Position numbers and translations under genes: made by a program | Notes under the pieces: model-generated | Told to the model about the DNA's origin: nothing | Database searches by the model: none | The model's input: only the letters and a program-made list of their open reading frames with translations | From: Plakobranchus ocellatus | Lineage: Eukaryota > Mollusca > Gastropoda > Plakobranchidae | Direction: 5' to 3' | DNA length: 34,222 nucleotides | Assembly: GCA_019648995.1 (NCBI GenBank) | Contig: BLXT01007741.1 | Span: 1,036,318 to 1,070,539, forward strand | Part shown: in pieces, positions 10,365-22,000 of the stretch | Position numbering within the stretch: position 1 is the stretch's first letter | How the letters are laid out: each line of letters starts with the position of its first letter

Positions 10365-12200
10365 CTAGTTTAGTGCTGCTTGCAGCCGCGGATCTGTTTG
10401 AGGAGTGGCAGGTTGCTCCTTTAGGCCAGGGGCTTTGTTTGGCATTAAAATGCGAAGAGCATGTGGGACGCCTAGAACTGTGGCTTTCTGGGTCGCAGGT
10501 GTCTTCTTAGAAACAGATCCTGAGTCTGACAAAGAGGGCAGCTGTGGTGGTGTTGAGGACTCAATGGCTGTTGGCTGTAGATTTGGGTTTGGTGTTTGTA
10601 TTGGGTCATTCAGGGGTGGTGGACCTGGTTGAGGATTTGGCTTGATGAGGAACATTGGGCATTGTGGGTTCATTGTAGACAGTTGGCATTGTGGGACTTA
10701 ACCTGGGGCCATCATGATGGGCGTCTGTAGGATGACTGAATTTCAGCAGAAACTTCCTGTTGTGGAGGGTTGCACAGCCAAAGCCATCCACATGCACAGC
10801 ATGTTGGTCAAATATCTGCATTTTGATGACCATGCCTGTCTTGTCTCATTTAGTTGGGTGAGGTCCAGTTTGATTCTGGATGCGGACGCAGTCACTGCCG
10901 GCCATTGTGGAAAAATGCAGGTGTGTTTGGACAAGCACTTCCTCAAGGGACATGAGTATCTCCTGCCAAGTGGTATGGGGTCTCCAAAAACCCACAAGGC
11001 AGGGGAGAGGCCATTGTCCTGGTATTTCTGTACTGTAACATTGTGCACTGAAACTTGTTAGTATTCTGTGATGTTGTCTGTGATGAGGCATTTGATAGTC
11101 TTAACTCCGACTTTAGAGCGGCAGTTGGAATGGTGAAAGGCAACAGAGGAGAGTTGATGGTTCACACCCCATTTTCAAAGAAACATACAGGTGACTGTGA
11201 GGGATGTAAACTTGGGTCCACATCGGAAGTGAGTTCATCACTAATCCAGTATGTGACAAAATCCTATGCAGAGCATTGATGAGTCCAACAGCACCATGGC
11301 AGCCTCCTAGACAATTGGCCAGTTACAGTATTGGTCAACACCTACCAGGTAGTTGTGGCTTCAGTGATGAAAGTAATCGGCCACAAAGTACTGAAATGGG
11401 TGTGCAGGGCTCATCAGGGGCATGGGGTGCACTGGCATCAACTCACATTTCTGTGATGTCTGGAGTCATTCCAGGCCACAAAAATAAGGATTCCGCCCAG
11501 GAATACATTTGTGTGTTGCCTTGGTGTGCAGGGTGAAGATCATGGTAGAGTATGACTCCATCAAAGGTGGTTAAAAGTCACAGAGTTGGTAAAATGGGTG
11601 GAGGTCAAGGACCAGTAAAGTTCTGTCCTCTAGGGGTCCCTCTTCTATGGTATTATTCAGGGCGGTTGTGGTGGGGTCACTGGCTGTAGCAAGGCACATG
11701 TCATCCCATATGTCAGGGATGTGGATGACACACAGAAGCAGTATTGTAGTGATTTTTCCTTAAGGTTGCTTAGGCGGGGGTTTGGGTCACCCAATTCAAT
11801 ATCTTCAACATAAGGGTTTCTGGTCCACAGCAACAATGTCAGTGCAGCCTAGTGTGAAGTGGGGGGCTTTTGTTCTTGGAATGGCAGTATTTGCTCAGCA
11901 GCTGCAAAGGTATATGACTCTTGGTTTACCAAGCCGAACCATCCTCTCACATCGTGATATACTGTGGGGTCAAAAAGTGTTGGATAGCCTCAAGATAGCT
12001 TGCACAGAGCTGTACAGTTGTGGGTGTTATATCAAAGCCAACAAATTCCACAATATCCTTGCCAAATTGAAACTTGGAAGGGTGAGGATGATGCCGTTCT
12101 TGCCACAGTTGTCCAGCCACTTCACAACCTGGAAGGAGTCTTCAGTGGTGTTGCACCATATGATAAAACTATGATAGCCATTCCAAGCATAAAAAACAGT
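10365..12200 (-). mobile_element. Decayed Ty3/gypsy retrotransposon pol relic
   Basis: Read from 12200 downward, fragments in alternating frames follow the order of a Ty3/gypsy pol polyprotein. The reverse transcriptase end includes TTEDSFQVVKWLDNCGKNGI (about 12130-12070), with the catalytic aspartates just before it lost, and then the WFGLVNQ connection signature (about 11935). An RNase H remnant has the VDQKPL motif (about 11835). Integrase follows with HQG and LWPGMTPDI (about 11530-11450), ISDELTSDVDP (about 11250), MLQYRNT (about 11050) and VRIQNQTGPHPTK (about 10885-10846). A DQHAVHVDG..NRKFLLKF segment (about 10810-10740) and a Pro-rich C-terminus (10673-10365) complete it. Several frameshifts and stops and a deletion between RT and RNase H show that it is dead. 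Gag, protease and LTRs are not visible. The region is GC-richer than its surroundings. Confidence 0.88.
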
Positions 12201-12267
12201 CTTTTTTGTGTGATGCTGGTCTGGTGGAAGGATGACTGGGTGTGGTGTGTCTCTTGTGTGGCATGTT

Positions 12268-12425
12268 GGTTTAAGGGTTGTAAGTCCACTGCACGGTGGC
12301 CCAGAGATCCGCAAAGACCCTTCTGTCGCAGGTTTGAGCCGTGCCACCGCTCTCTAGCCTGGCGGAGGGCCTTGAAGCCTGAGATCACCTTGTTGTGGAC
12401 TGGCTATACACAAAAACCAATCTTT
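12268..12425 (+). mobile_element. tRNA-derived SINE, copy 2
   Basis: Plus-strand copy of the same family as the one at 9763-9921. It has ACCCTTCTGTCGC, a B box GGTTTGAGCC (12331-12340), a GGAGGGC..GAAGCCTGAGATCACC body, TTGTTGTGGACTGGCTATAC and CAAAAACC. The A-box region is more diverged than in copy 1 and no clear target-site duplication was found. It sits directly beside the Ty3 relic in the opposite orientation, so it may have inserted into that element and now marks its broken 5' edge. Confidence 0.9.
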
Positions 12426-13598
12426 ACCTTCTTTTATTTTTTCTTTACTCATCCTCTCTCTTTATCTTCTAGTCCCACTACCTCACTCTGACCAATGGAG
12501 GACCTGTTTTGAACTAATTATACACCGAGACCAAAACAACTCTCTCTTAATCACTATCCAACTTCCCTATCTACCTCTCTCATTAATGACAAAGCACAAA
12601 TGAATAAAAATATGTCATACTTTTATTTTAAAAAGAATAATGTGAGAGTAACATGACATATCAATACAAAATTCTTCCTATTTTTGTTTTGATGTATCTT
12701 GAAATCTTGAAATTTTTTATTAATTGGTGGTGTGAAATATTTTACAAGCTATGTGTTGTATCCAGAACTCTTCAATAATTAACAAACACAATATATCATC
12801 AAGAACTGATTTGGTTTATTTTATGTTACTTGAGTTTTTACAAACATGTCCATAGAACAGTAGATGTATACAGAATGGCATAGCTGTGCACCCAGGGTGA
12901 GTCATGCTAAAGTAGGCCTGGGTACCGGCACGCAACTTTAATGGCAGACTCTTCAACCATCTATAAATACTAAGTGTACTTATAACGATCTAACATCATA
13001 ACTCACCATTGATGATTTTGTTTAAATTTCATCAAAGTTATTCAAAGCCCAAAATTGGTACTTCAATACCAAGGTCCTATTTGTACAAGAGAGTCAAGGC
13101 TGCATTTAAATAGAGCAACTTAATTTGGTACACTTTTGTTATGGAAAGGCTATAAAACAGTTCTCAATAGACCTTAAGAATTAATTTTAAATTCATCAGT
13201 GTCCGGGTCTTAAGCCTCTGAAAAATAAAACAATGTCCATTTAAAACTCCCATCAAATCATGCATTTTACTTCATTAACCTGTCAAAAGTATCCTCATTT
13301 TAAAAATGAAATGTCAATTGAAGCTGCTTTTTGAAATGTAGAATATTGTCCAAATAGCTAAATTAATTGTTAAAAAAGAGAGATTGTTGTGTATGTCTCA
13401 CATCACTTGTTTCTCCAATTAAAATGTTATGACTGGATCAATTTAATTTACTTTTCAGTTGAAAATTTCACTTATTTGGCATTTCGTAAAAAGTTGTTTC
13501 ATAAATTAATGTCTCTGTTGATAGCTAAGTTGTATTGTCACTTGTTCAGATTTAAAAAAAAATCTTATAATTTGTATGAAATTTTATTGTTTTAACAG
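12426..13598. other. Region upstream of first BRCA1 coding exon
   Basis: AT-rich sequence ending in the acceptor TTTTAACAG at 13598. Because the first coding exon has a splice acceptor upstream of its ATG, a non-coding exon 1 and the promoter must lie further upstream, as in human BRCA1. I could not locate them. No other gene is seen. Confidence 0.55.
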
Positions 13599-13728
13599 AA
13601 TCCCAAAACTGCATTCACCAGTGTCATCTCCCTATCAAGGGTCACATTGACACAGACATAATGGAACCAAGTGACAGATTAAAAGAAATTTTGCATTTGA
13701 TGCAAAAGAATCTAGAATGTGCCATCTG
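13599..13728 (+). CDS. BRCA1: BRCA1 first coding exon (62-nt 5'-UTR + start, RING N-helix)
   Basis: The exon lies between acceptor TTTTAACAG and donor GTAAGT. The ATG is at 13661, so 13599-13660 is 5'-UTR (open in frame but without another ATG). It encodes MEPSDRLKEILHLMQKNLEC and AI plus two bases of the next Cys codon. This matches the human start, where MQKILECPIC opens the RING. The amphipathic helix before the first zinc ligand is the BARD1-binding helix in the human protein. The Ile between the first two Cys (Ile22 here, Ile26 in human) is the E2-contact residue and is conserved. Confidence 0.96.
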
Positions 13729-16034
13729 GTAAGTACATTTGATAAATTCAAATAGCCCTCAAAATGTAGTAAAAACAATAAGTGTCATCCTATTAAGGTG
13801 TTTTTGGTACTGGGGAAGGGTAATACTTAAAAAGTGATAATAGGGAGTAGTAGACAGGGACAGATGGAGACGTGTTATTGTGAGGCCAAGAAAGAAAGAT
13901 GAGAAGGATTGAAAGGCAGAGACAAAGATTTAGAGCGAGATGAAGTGAGAAAGCAGAAAGGCAAGTGCAGGCGGGATGGTATTATAAGCTGCTATCAAAA
14001 CAAAGGCTTAATCATTGAAAAAAAATGAAGAAGGAATAGGTTATGTGAAATGAAATTATAGGACTAATATGGTTCATCCTTTAGCAAAGACAATGCACAG
14101 TATTAGTAATAGATTAAGAATATAAAAAAAATTTAATTCAAAGGCGAAGGTTTAAATAATCCTCAATCTAGCAACACATCCTTAATTCCTTCACACTATC
14201 TCTCTCTCTGTCTCTAAACTTAGTCTACCTTCCCTTCCCCTAGATAGTATAGAAAGATCTGCAGGGATATACTAGGATGAAAAAATTTGGAAGGATCTAC
14301 AAGGATAGTAACATTTGGAAGGATCTACTACTTTTGCAGCTCTTCATTGCCACACTCCTTTTTATCAACAGCCAAGTATATATCCTACCCTGTTTCTCTT
14401 ATGTTGATTAATCTTACTCTCAGGCCATCTCTCCCTTTATGTAAATTATGTTTCTTCCACCGTCTCTACCCTCACCTCTGTTATGGATATTTATTTCCCA
14501 GCAACTGGGCTTGGACTTAATTTCAGTTACATTCTGTTCCTCCAACACAACACACACTTGTGTACAACAGCTCCTATCTCAGATTCTCTGACAAACTCAA
14601 TATTATTATCTCATTTATTACCAACTTAGTCTGGGGACAAACTCTGTTGCCTCCAGTATGGCTGCTTTTGTCTCTGTGTAAGTATTGTGAGGAGCTTAGG
14701 TAACATTAAAGAAAATGTTTTAAAAGTTTACTGGGTTGTCAGGTTTTACAAATTCCTATACACCTACAGATGCCTTGACTTGAAAAGCTGCATGTTGGGT
14801 TTCCTTCTTATCCCTGCCTGTTTTGGTTACTAAGGCCATGTCGCTTCATTGTTGGATATAGCCCTCGATAAACATTTTCATTTTTTAACCAACTGCCCAC
14901 ATTGGAGACAACATCACTTGTAATAGCTGACGAGTTGGACTGATGTTGCAGTTACTGTGCTCTATCCCACTACAAGTTAGCCTGATAATTTGTGTAACAA
15001 GACTGGCCTTGTGGTTTGCGTGGCAAGGGTTGGTGCAATTATGCCTGGTCACGTAATGGACCCCCGTTTCCCTTATCCAATAAAGCCATTGACGTAAGAC
15101 CAGGCTGTAGAACACAAAGGATAGTTCTGACACCTTGACAAGATGAAAGTCGTAGCCGGCTTGGTTGCTTTTGCACCTAAGAAACTAGAGTGTGAGTTGG
15201 CCCTTAGTCTTCAGCCAGGTTAGAGCACAGTGTTTTCCTATATAGCCTCTCTATCATTTAGATTGTTCTCTTTAAGTGCCTCTGCGCAAACCATACACAA
15301 ATAATCTCTGCATTGTAAATTATGTAGATATTTGGCTGTTATAATGAATTGGATATCTAATTCCAATATAACACTTAAGAGAAAACAGACTTAAAATTTT
15401 TTTCCCCTCTTTCTTTAAATTAGTCGATTTTTATCATTATGCCATAAAGGATTTTTCCTGGTATCACATTTTCAAAACATCTTTTTCAATGGATTTTGTC
15501 ATGGGTAACAGGTTCTTAAAAAGTAGAAAATAGTGAAAGAATTGTGTTGCATGAGAAAAGTGGACTCTTAAATAAAATTTTGTAGCAGGAGACTGCTGCA
15601 CCATGTAATTAGTGCGAAGGAAAGTAGGATAAAGAGAAAAATGCAGTCATAAGATGATGACGAATCAAATAAATGGACACAAATTTATTGCCCTCACTGA
15701 AAAAATGGAAACCCAGAAAGCAAAATAACTTGCCATTAGAACTCAGACAGAGGAAAGTTACCCAAAATAATGCAACAATATTTTAAGATGATTAAACAGA
15801 AACAATGCGTGGTTATTTTCCTAGCCTATTTGTGATACATAGGATAAATACAGAAGAAAGAGCTATATGTTGTAATGAATTACTTGTATTTTTTTTCACC
15901 CAAGACTATAAGAGTTTCACTTTCAAATATTCTGGAGTATTCTGTAGATATATCATAGTATGCCAATCTCATTAACATTAAAAAAAAGTCTAAAGAAAAA
16001 AAGGAAAATGTATGTGGCTGTTCTAATTTTTCAG
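13729..16034 (+). other. BRCA1 intron after first coding exon
   Basis: GT-AG intron of 2.3 kb. It contains a strongly purine-rich stretch (about 13830-13990) and a slightly GC-richer segment at about 14810-15230 that I could not assign to any family. No supported coding sequence. Confidence 0.8.
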
Positions 16035-16088
16035 CTTGGAGCTTTTGAAGAATCCTGTTTCAACAAAATGTGACCACCAGTTTTGCAG
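16035..16088 (+). CDS. BRCA1: BRCA1 coding exon 2 (RING core, 54 nt)
   Basis: Acceptor TTTTTCAG, donor GTGAGG. It completes Cys23 and encodes LELLKNPVSTKCDHQFC plus AG. This carries RING ligands C23, C35, H37 and C40. Its length of 54 nt equals that of the homologous human exon 3, and the phase is the same, so both intron positions look ancestral. Confidence 0.96.
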
Positions 16089-17030
16089 GTGAGGTTTGAT
16101 AGTTTTCTTTATCTGTGAGTGCCTCTATCTGAAAAAAAGATTTAAAAAAATGTATATTTTGTGGCACATCAACTGAGATCTTTTGAAGCAGAACTATAAA
16201 TTATATAACTTACTTCAATTGGTAGAATCACCATCTACTTTTTTACAGCCAAATTTGGGAAAATCTGGCAATGTTTAACACTATTAAATTTCTATTAAAA
16301 TTGGTGGTCTCTGGGGAGCATTTTTCTGTAAACAGTTTTCTGCAGAACGTCTCAATTCATGTCAACACTACACAAATATTCTTTGCTTTAATGTTAATTT
16401 TTGTATTTTTCAACTTCATTTACACTATAGATTAGATCTTTGCCACTGATCTAGAATCAGTTCTAGATTTATATAAACAAAAGAATACGAGTTCATAAAT
16501 TCCAAACAAAATGACAATACATAGTGCCTGAAATAAATTTACATTTAGCATGGGTTAAATTTGTTCAAATTTTATGTGATAATAAAGTTAAGCATATTTT
16601 AAAACACTTAAAGCAATAAGTCTTGATGATGATGGGGCAAATATTGCTGTATATTTTAATTTCTTTACTCGGTATATTTTAATTTCTTTACTCGGTCTTA
16701 AGCAATATCCACTAATATTGAATTATGTTGATTATTAAAAAGTAGGCTTTTTTGGCATATATGTTGATCTATCATAAAATAGCCCCAATTATAAGTTCAA
16801 TATTTAATTAATATCATGATTGCACATGCATTTATTCCAGTTTGTTGAATTTAGAAGCTTAGCAAGTTCAATTTATTTTCATTTTCCTAGGGATTTGCTT
16901 TTCCCTCTGCTAATAATCTGCTAGAATATTACTAGAATATTACTGATGTTGCAAGATTTAAGCCTGCAGATAAATAGTATTATGTTAATTTTCTGAAACA
17001 TTTTTTCCTGTGTGTTTTTGCTTTTTTCAG
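16089..17030 (+). other. BRCA1 intron with a 23-bp tandem duplicate
   Basis: GT-AG intron. It contains two perfect adjacent copies of a 23-bp unit (16650-16672 and 16673-16695; the unit begins TATATTTTAATTTCTTT). Otherwise AT-rich and featureless. Confidence 0.85.
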
Positions 17031-17105
17031 ATTTTGCATCACCAAATTCTTTGAAAATAAACGTTATGTTCCTTGTCCCCTATGCAAAGTATCTATTTCT
17101 AAAAG
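17031..17105 (+). CDS. BRCA1: BRCA1 coding exon 3 (RING, second zinc site)
   Basis: Acceptor CTTTTTTCAG, donor GTTTGT. It encodes (R)FCITKFFENKRYVPCPLCK followed by VSISK and two bases. Ligands C43, C56 and C59 complete a full C3HC4 set: C20, C23, C35, H37, C40, C43, C56, C59. The loop between the last Cys pairs is one residue shorter than in human. The intact RING predicts E3 ligase activity with BARD1. Confidence 0.95.
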
Positions 17106-17637
17106 GTTTGTAATATGTGTGAAAAGTACTTGCAGCTGTATGTAAAATAAAATTTATCTGACATGTGTTGCACATATATATGGGTTATGAAAAATAAACA
17201 GTGCTTCATGTAGATTCAGTCTAAAAGAATTTCTGTATTGTAACCAGGTAAATGTTTTAAATTCAGAAAGCCACTGGATAGATAAAGCAATGTACTTTTG
17301 GTGTATATCTTGTTATTTTGAACTTTTTTCTTATCATGGCAGATCAAACAAACTTTCTCTAAAAGTAGATGCTCCTTGCCATCAGTATTATTGTCAACTC
17401 AAAAACCGTAAAAGGGCATTTTGTTATAAAAATAATTATATATTTTGCTAACTCTAGCATAATCAGCTTGTTCAATAATTTCTTTTGTTTAGAGTCGTGA
17501 TTGCTAAAAATGATTAATTGTCATATGCCCAATGTATTTAAATATGAAGCAAGGCCTTTTTCAAAGTTATTGCCCGTTTCGTTTAATTTAAACTCATTGT
17601 ATTATGCATAATTATTCTTTTGAATGTCTTTTTACAG
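17106..17637 (+). other. BRCA1 intron
   Basis: GT-AG intron between RING exons; AT-rich, with nothing else recognised. Confidence 0.85.
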
Positions 17638-17723
17638 AAGTTTGCAAGAACGACCTCAGTTGGAAAATGTAGTAGATAAAGTAAAAGAGCTAGGTGAAGC
17701 ATTTTACAAAAATGCAGCCAAAG
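17638..17723 (+). CDS. BRCA1: BRCA1 coding exon 4 (post-RING helix)
   Basis: Acceptor TTTTTACAG, donor GTATCC. It encodes RSLQERPQLENVVDKVKEL, GEAFYKNAAK and one leftover base. The start, KRSLQE, matches the residues right after the human RING. The helix that follows has the hydrophobic spacing of the C-terminal helix which pairs with BARD1 in human BRCA1. Confidence 0.94.
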
Positions 17724-18184
17724 GTATCCAATTTTTTTTCCAATTAAAAGAAAATAACTTTTAAGAAAGGAAAGTTAAAGTATGTGCAACTTTATTTTTA
17801 TTTGTAATTTTAACCCAGGTGGTTGCGAAATGATATTCCAATTTGAACACTTGAGGCATCTTAAGTAATTTCATTTTGGCCTTTGGCTATCTTTTCATCT
17901 TAGGTCTTGACAAAACCAAAACAAAATGGGGTGTTTTATAGCATGTGAGGGTTTTCAAATTTAGACACATTGTATTTCTGAACATTTTACACCAACATTC
18001 TCTCTTATGAACTGAGTATTTCATTGTGTGGTAAACACTGCATACGATTTATTGGTCTATCACAATGTTGCCTTTTAGTAACTTTTCAGTTTTGCTTGAT
18101 TGGGAGAAATACAGAAAATAATAGTGAAACCTCAAAAGTCAAAGTCTGATAATTTGGATTTATTTCCTTTCTCTTTCATCATAG
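17724..18184 (+). other. BRCA1 intron
   Basis: GT-AG intron of 461 bp; no other feature recognised. Confidence 0.85.
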
Positions 18185-18264
18185 ACTCAAAAAAGAAACA
18201 GGCAGCCAACAGTAGGGATTCTATCCATGTGACGTCAAGATCCATTGAACGATCCATAAAGACA
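18185..18264 (+). CDS. BRCA1: BRCA1 coding exon 5 (basic linker)
   Basis: Acceptor TTTCATCATAG, donor GTAAGT. It encodes 27 residues beginning DSKKKQAANSRDSIHVTSRS and ending in RSIKT at a codon boundary (phase 0). There is no domain; it is a basic, Ser-rich linker between the RING and the large central exon. It is supported by clean splice sites and exact phase compatibility on both sides. Whether another small exon lies between here and 19003 cannot be excluded. Confidence 0.8.
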
Positions 18265-19002
18265 GTAAGTTGAAAAATGTAAATTACATATTAATTGATT
18301 GCTCTATCCTTTCTGCAATGAGACAATGGATTGGCGAATTACAAACCTTTTGAATCAAATCATAAAAGAATCAAGGAAGAAAGACCTTACTGGAATATTG
18401 AACAGATCTATGATATTAAAGTTGGTTATGATTTCCTCAAAAATAAGCCAACATGTCAGATTTATTGTCAGTTATTGATTGAAAGATTTTTTTAATCCCC
18501 CAATGATAGTTTTTAGAAAAAAAAAAGCATATTAATAGAAAGTAAAGCTAAAGTGAATCCCATGCTCAGTTTGCCATTGCTTTCCTTGCTGCCTTTACGG
18601 GGGTTTAACTTGGCTGCATAGTTCAAGGGAGCAATGAAGAATTGTCTCAATTGACACAGATTTAAAATGAGCCACATGTCTTTGCAAGAAAGAAAATGCT
18701 AATTACCTTTACAGAAAATTATCTTTGGGCCATAAATTATGTCTTAATTTTATAAAAGGATTTACACTGAATGTGGATAAGACTTTTTCATACATATGAA
18801 AATTTTTTTAGAATTGATTTGGTAGGTTCAAGCATTTAATTTTGAAGTAAGCAAAATTGTTGATGGTTCTGAGATAAGCAATATAAATAATAAACAATAA
18901 ATTGCCTCAATATAAATTATAAACAATAAATTGCCTCAAATGCAAGAAAAACTCAGCCATGTTGTGATGAACTATTTTTTTTTTATTTATTTCTCTGAAA
19001 AG
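18265..19002 (+). other. BRCA1 intron with 29-bp tandem repeat
   Basis: GT-AG intron ending in CTGAAAAG. Two adjacent 29-bp copies ending in AAACAATAAATTGCCTCAA lie at 18882-18910 and 18911-18939, differing by one base (AATAAT versus AATTAT). Confidence 0.85.
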
Positions 19003-22000
19003 GTTCATACCACAAAAGAAATTTGCAGTATTCAAGGTGAAACTGAACAAAATGATAAAGGAGGGACAGCGTGCACTCAATTGGATTTAGCTAATGAAAA
19101 AGATCTGCAGGATTATTTATCAGCAACTCTTGCTGAAAGTGCTTCCAGAAAAAACAGAGTTGAGCCAAAGTCAAGAGATTCCACTGCTGTTGTGAGCGAA
19201 GCATCAAAAAAGAAAATTTACTTATGTGGAGAGAAACTTTCAAATATTTCAAAGAAAAATCACAAAGATACAACTTCCGTTGAAGAAGAAATACCTGAAT
19301 CTGCATGCAGTTCTGAAAATAAGGCCACAAAGGATAAAGATAAACAGGATTTGCTCAGATATCTTGAGATAGGTTCTTGTGGTGCAGCTTGGGGTAGCGA
19401 TGCTACAGAGTGTGAAAACCTTATGAATAATGGTTCTAAAGCTGATCAAGCTTTGAAAGCATTAGGGGGTATCAATAAAGAAAATGAAATGGATATTGAT
19501 TTTTGTGATAAATTTACAAGCAAGACAAGCTGGACTGAATCTGAAACACAAAACAAATCAAAAGATAAACCAGATTTGTCTCCACCCAAAGTAAATGTCA
19601 AAACCAGACCAATGCTGAAAGGTCAAAACTCAAAATTCTCTTCCAGTGCAGATTGTCACTCAAGTAATTTTCCTGAAGTTGGCTGCAACTTGTCCAGTAA
19701 CTTGCCTAAAAATAAAAGAAAACCCCAGACTTCCAAAGGAATTGTTGAAAATTTAAATTTGGCAGACTCTGAAACTGCCAGTGTTTCACCAAATAGTACC
19801 AAACGAAAATCTGTCATTTCACGAACCTATAGCAAGAACATGAAAGCTGTATTTCAGACTGGGGGGCCCATAAGAAATTGGGTGGAGACTCTACCAAGCC
19901 CCCATGCAACAGCTGTTGGCAAGAAAGGTTCCAAAGTAAAAAAATTGTCCGCCACAGAAAACGATGGAGCCAGAAAACACAGAAACTCTTCAACAGCAGC
20001 TCATGAAAATTCAACAGATGCAAACTTTTCTCCAAAGAAAAATGCTATAAGAAATATAAAATCTGTCTCTCCCTTGCCTGCTCCAGAAATTCAAGATAAA
20101 AGGAACGTTATTTTCAAAAGCAGAGGTAGTGAGCCTGACCTCAATACAAAGTTGGTTATGATGCAAAGCATTGATATGCATAATGACAAGGTATTAGATC
20201 CTTATGAATTCACAGGATCACAGACACCAGAGGGAAAAGCAAAGAAGATTAGAGGTAGAAGAGGATCATCAAAGAAATCAAATCATTGTTTTGATCAGAA
20301 CATGCAACCACCAAAAGCAGATGAATGCACCAAGGCATTTCAGCCAAGCTCTTGCATGAAAGGTGATGGTTTTGGTGATGCTACGGAAGACCTCCCTGTA
20401 CATGCAAAAGGTAATATAGTTGGGGGTCAAAAGCAGGGAAAAAGGAAAGTACATTTTAGTGATGGATATTACTCATTACAAAATGAACATACATCTTTTG
20501 CAAAAGAACCCTCAGAAATAAACCAGTCAGATCACCCATTAAAGTTGACATCACAAGTGTCCCAAAACTTTTGTCTTGAATCATGTAAAAGGACAGGCGA
20601 CAGTAAAATCTCAAAAGAAAGTGAGAATTTGTTTGGAAAAAAAGATTTTGCTCGAAGTGACACCATAAATCAGCCTGAATCTCCTCATAATGATATGTCT
20701 ACAGAAATTAAGCGTATTGGTGATGAGGTGGAAGAGAAAGAACAAATGGAAAATTCGGAAACTTTGGTTGGGAAAAAGACACGTGAAAATGATACCCAAG
20801 CATCAAAGTTTGATAGAAATCAAACTGACAAAAAGGCAGTTTTAAAAATTGACATTTCAAAGCATGAAGAATTGGAAAATATATATGAAGATCAACAAGA
20901 TCCAACCAAAGGTTTGGGAAAGAAAGGAAGAAAGAGAAAACTTGAAAATCTAGAAGCCAAAAACTCTTATATGGTAGGTAAAAGGACATTAACAAGGAGG
21001 CTCAGAAAAGCTGATTTCTCTTTGGAGTCTGAAATGTTGAAACAAGAGGAGGAACTAACCAAAATAATCCATAAAATAAATGAGGCTGAAGATCATGACC
21101 TGTCATTCTGCACTCAAGAGGCTTACACAAAAATTCAAGAAGAACAAGCCAAGCAAGAGGAACATAAAGTGGCATTTGGTTTTGAATTACTGGCACAAGT
21201 TGACAAGAAAGATAAGAAAGAAAGGAATAAAGGAAATCTCTGCAAACCAAAGCAGTGCGAGGCACCTGATGCGGTGAAATGCCCAAACACTCGTCAAATT
21301 ATGAGAGATTCTGATAAAAAAATTCAATCAGGAAAAGGAAATGAAGCTTCTTCATATACAGAAGAGTCTTATGAATGGAACCCTATTATAGCAAAGAAAC
21401 ATTTAAGTCCTTTGGAAACAGCTAAAAAAGAAACACTCCAACAGAATAAACCCTATGACAAGTGTTCAGCTCTCAAAGTATCCAAATTCCACCACGTTGC
21501 AGAATCTAGATCTAATTGCAATTTTAATGTGAATGCCATAAGTCCAAATAAACAGACAAATGACACTTTTAGATATGAGAGTCATATAGGGACTGGTTTA
21601 ATACATTTTAAGCCAGTGATTAAATCAACTGCTTTCCTTTTTCCACGACCCAATGTTAATTTAATGGTCGAGGTTTGTCCTCGGCCTTCTCAAAACTGTG
21701 TTTCTAACACACCTGAGTCTCAAGCTACAGTTCTTGCTCCTGACTCATTAACTACAATTGGACCTGTGCAGAGTGAACTCGAAGTCAATAGGAAAGTTCA
21801 ATGTCATGATGAAATTGAAAGTGTCATTCCATCAAAAATTCACGCATCTCATAACTATAATGTTGTGATGGAAACGCCACTCTTACTTATGCATAGTCAG
21901 CTTCAGTCAGAGCCTGTGATACCAGATCAATGCAAGGATGCAGAGGAAGCTCCAATCAGTGTAGCCAAAAAAGATGTTACTGAAGCCTTCTTAGAATCTC

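Noticed and set aside
10405-11279. Several plus-strand open frames of 65-115 codons
   Set aside because: They are antisense to the Ty3 integrase remnant, which explains the sequence better.
13389-13595. Plus-strand open frame just before the first BRCA1 coding exon
   Set aside because: AT-rich chance frame ending at the intron acceptor; Phe/Leu/Lys-rich translation typical of intron sequence.
14885-15133. Minus-strand 82-codon frame in the first BRCA1 intron
   Set aside because: No recognisable domain or splice context; not supported as a gene.
18931-19002. ATG at 18931 as start of the long central frame
   Set aside because: The 72 nt before 19003 are intron (poly-T tract and CTGAAAAG acceptor), and upstream exons join here in phase 0.
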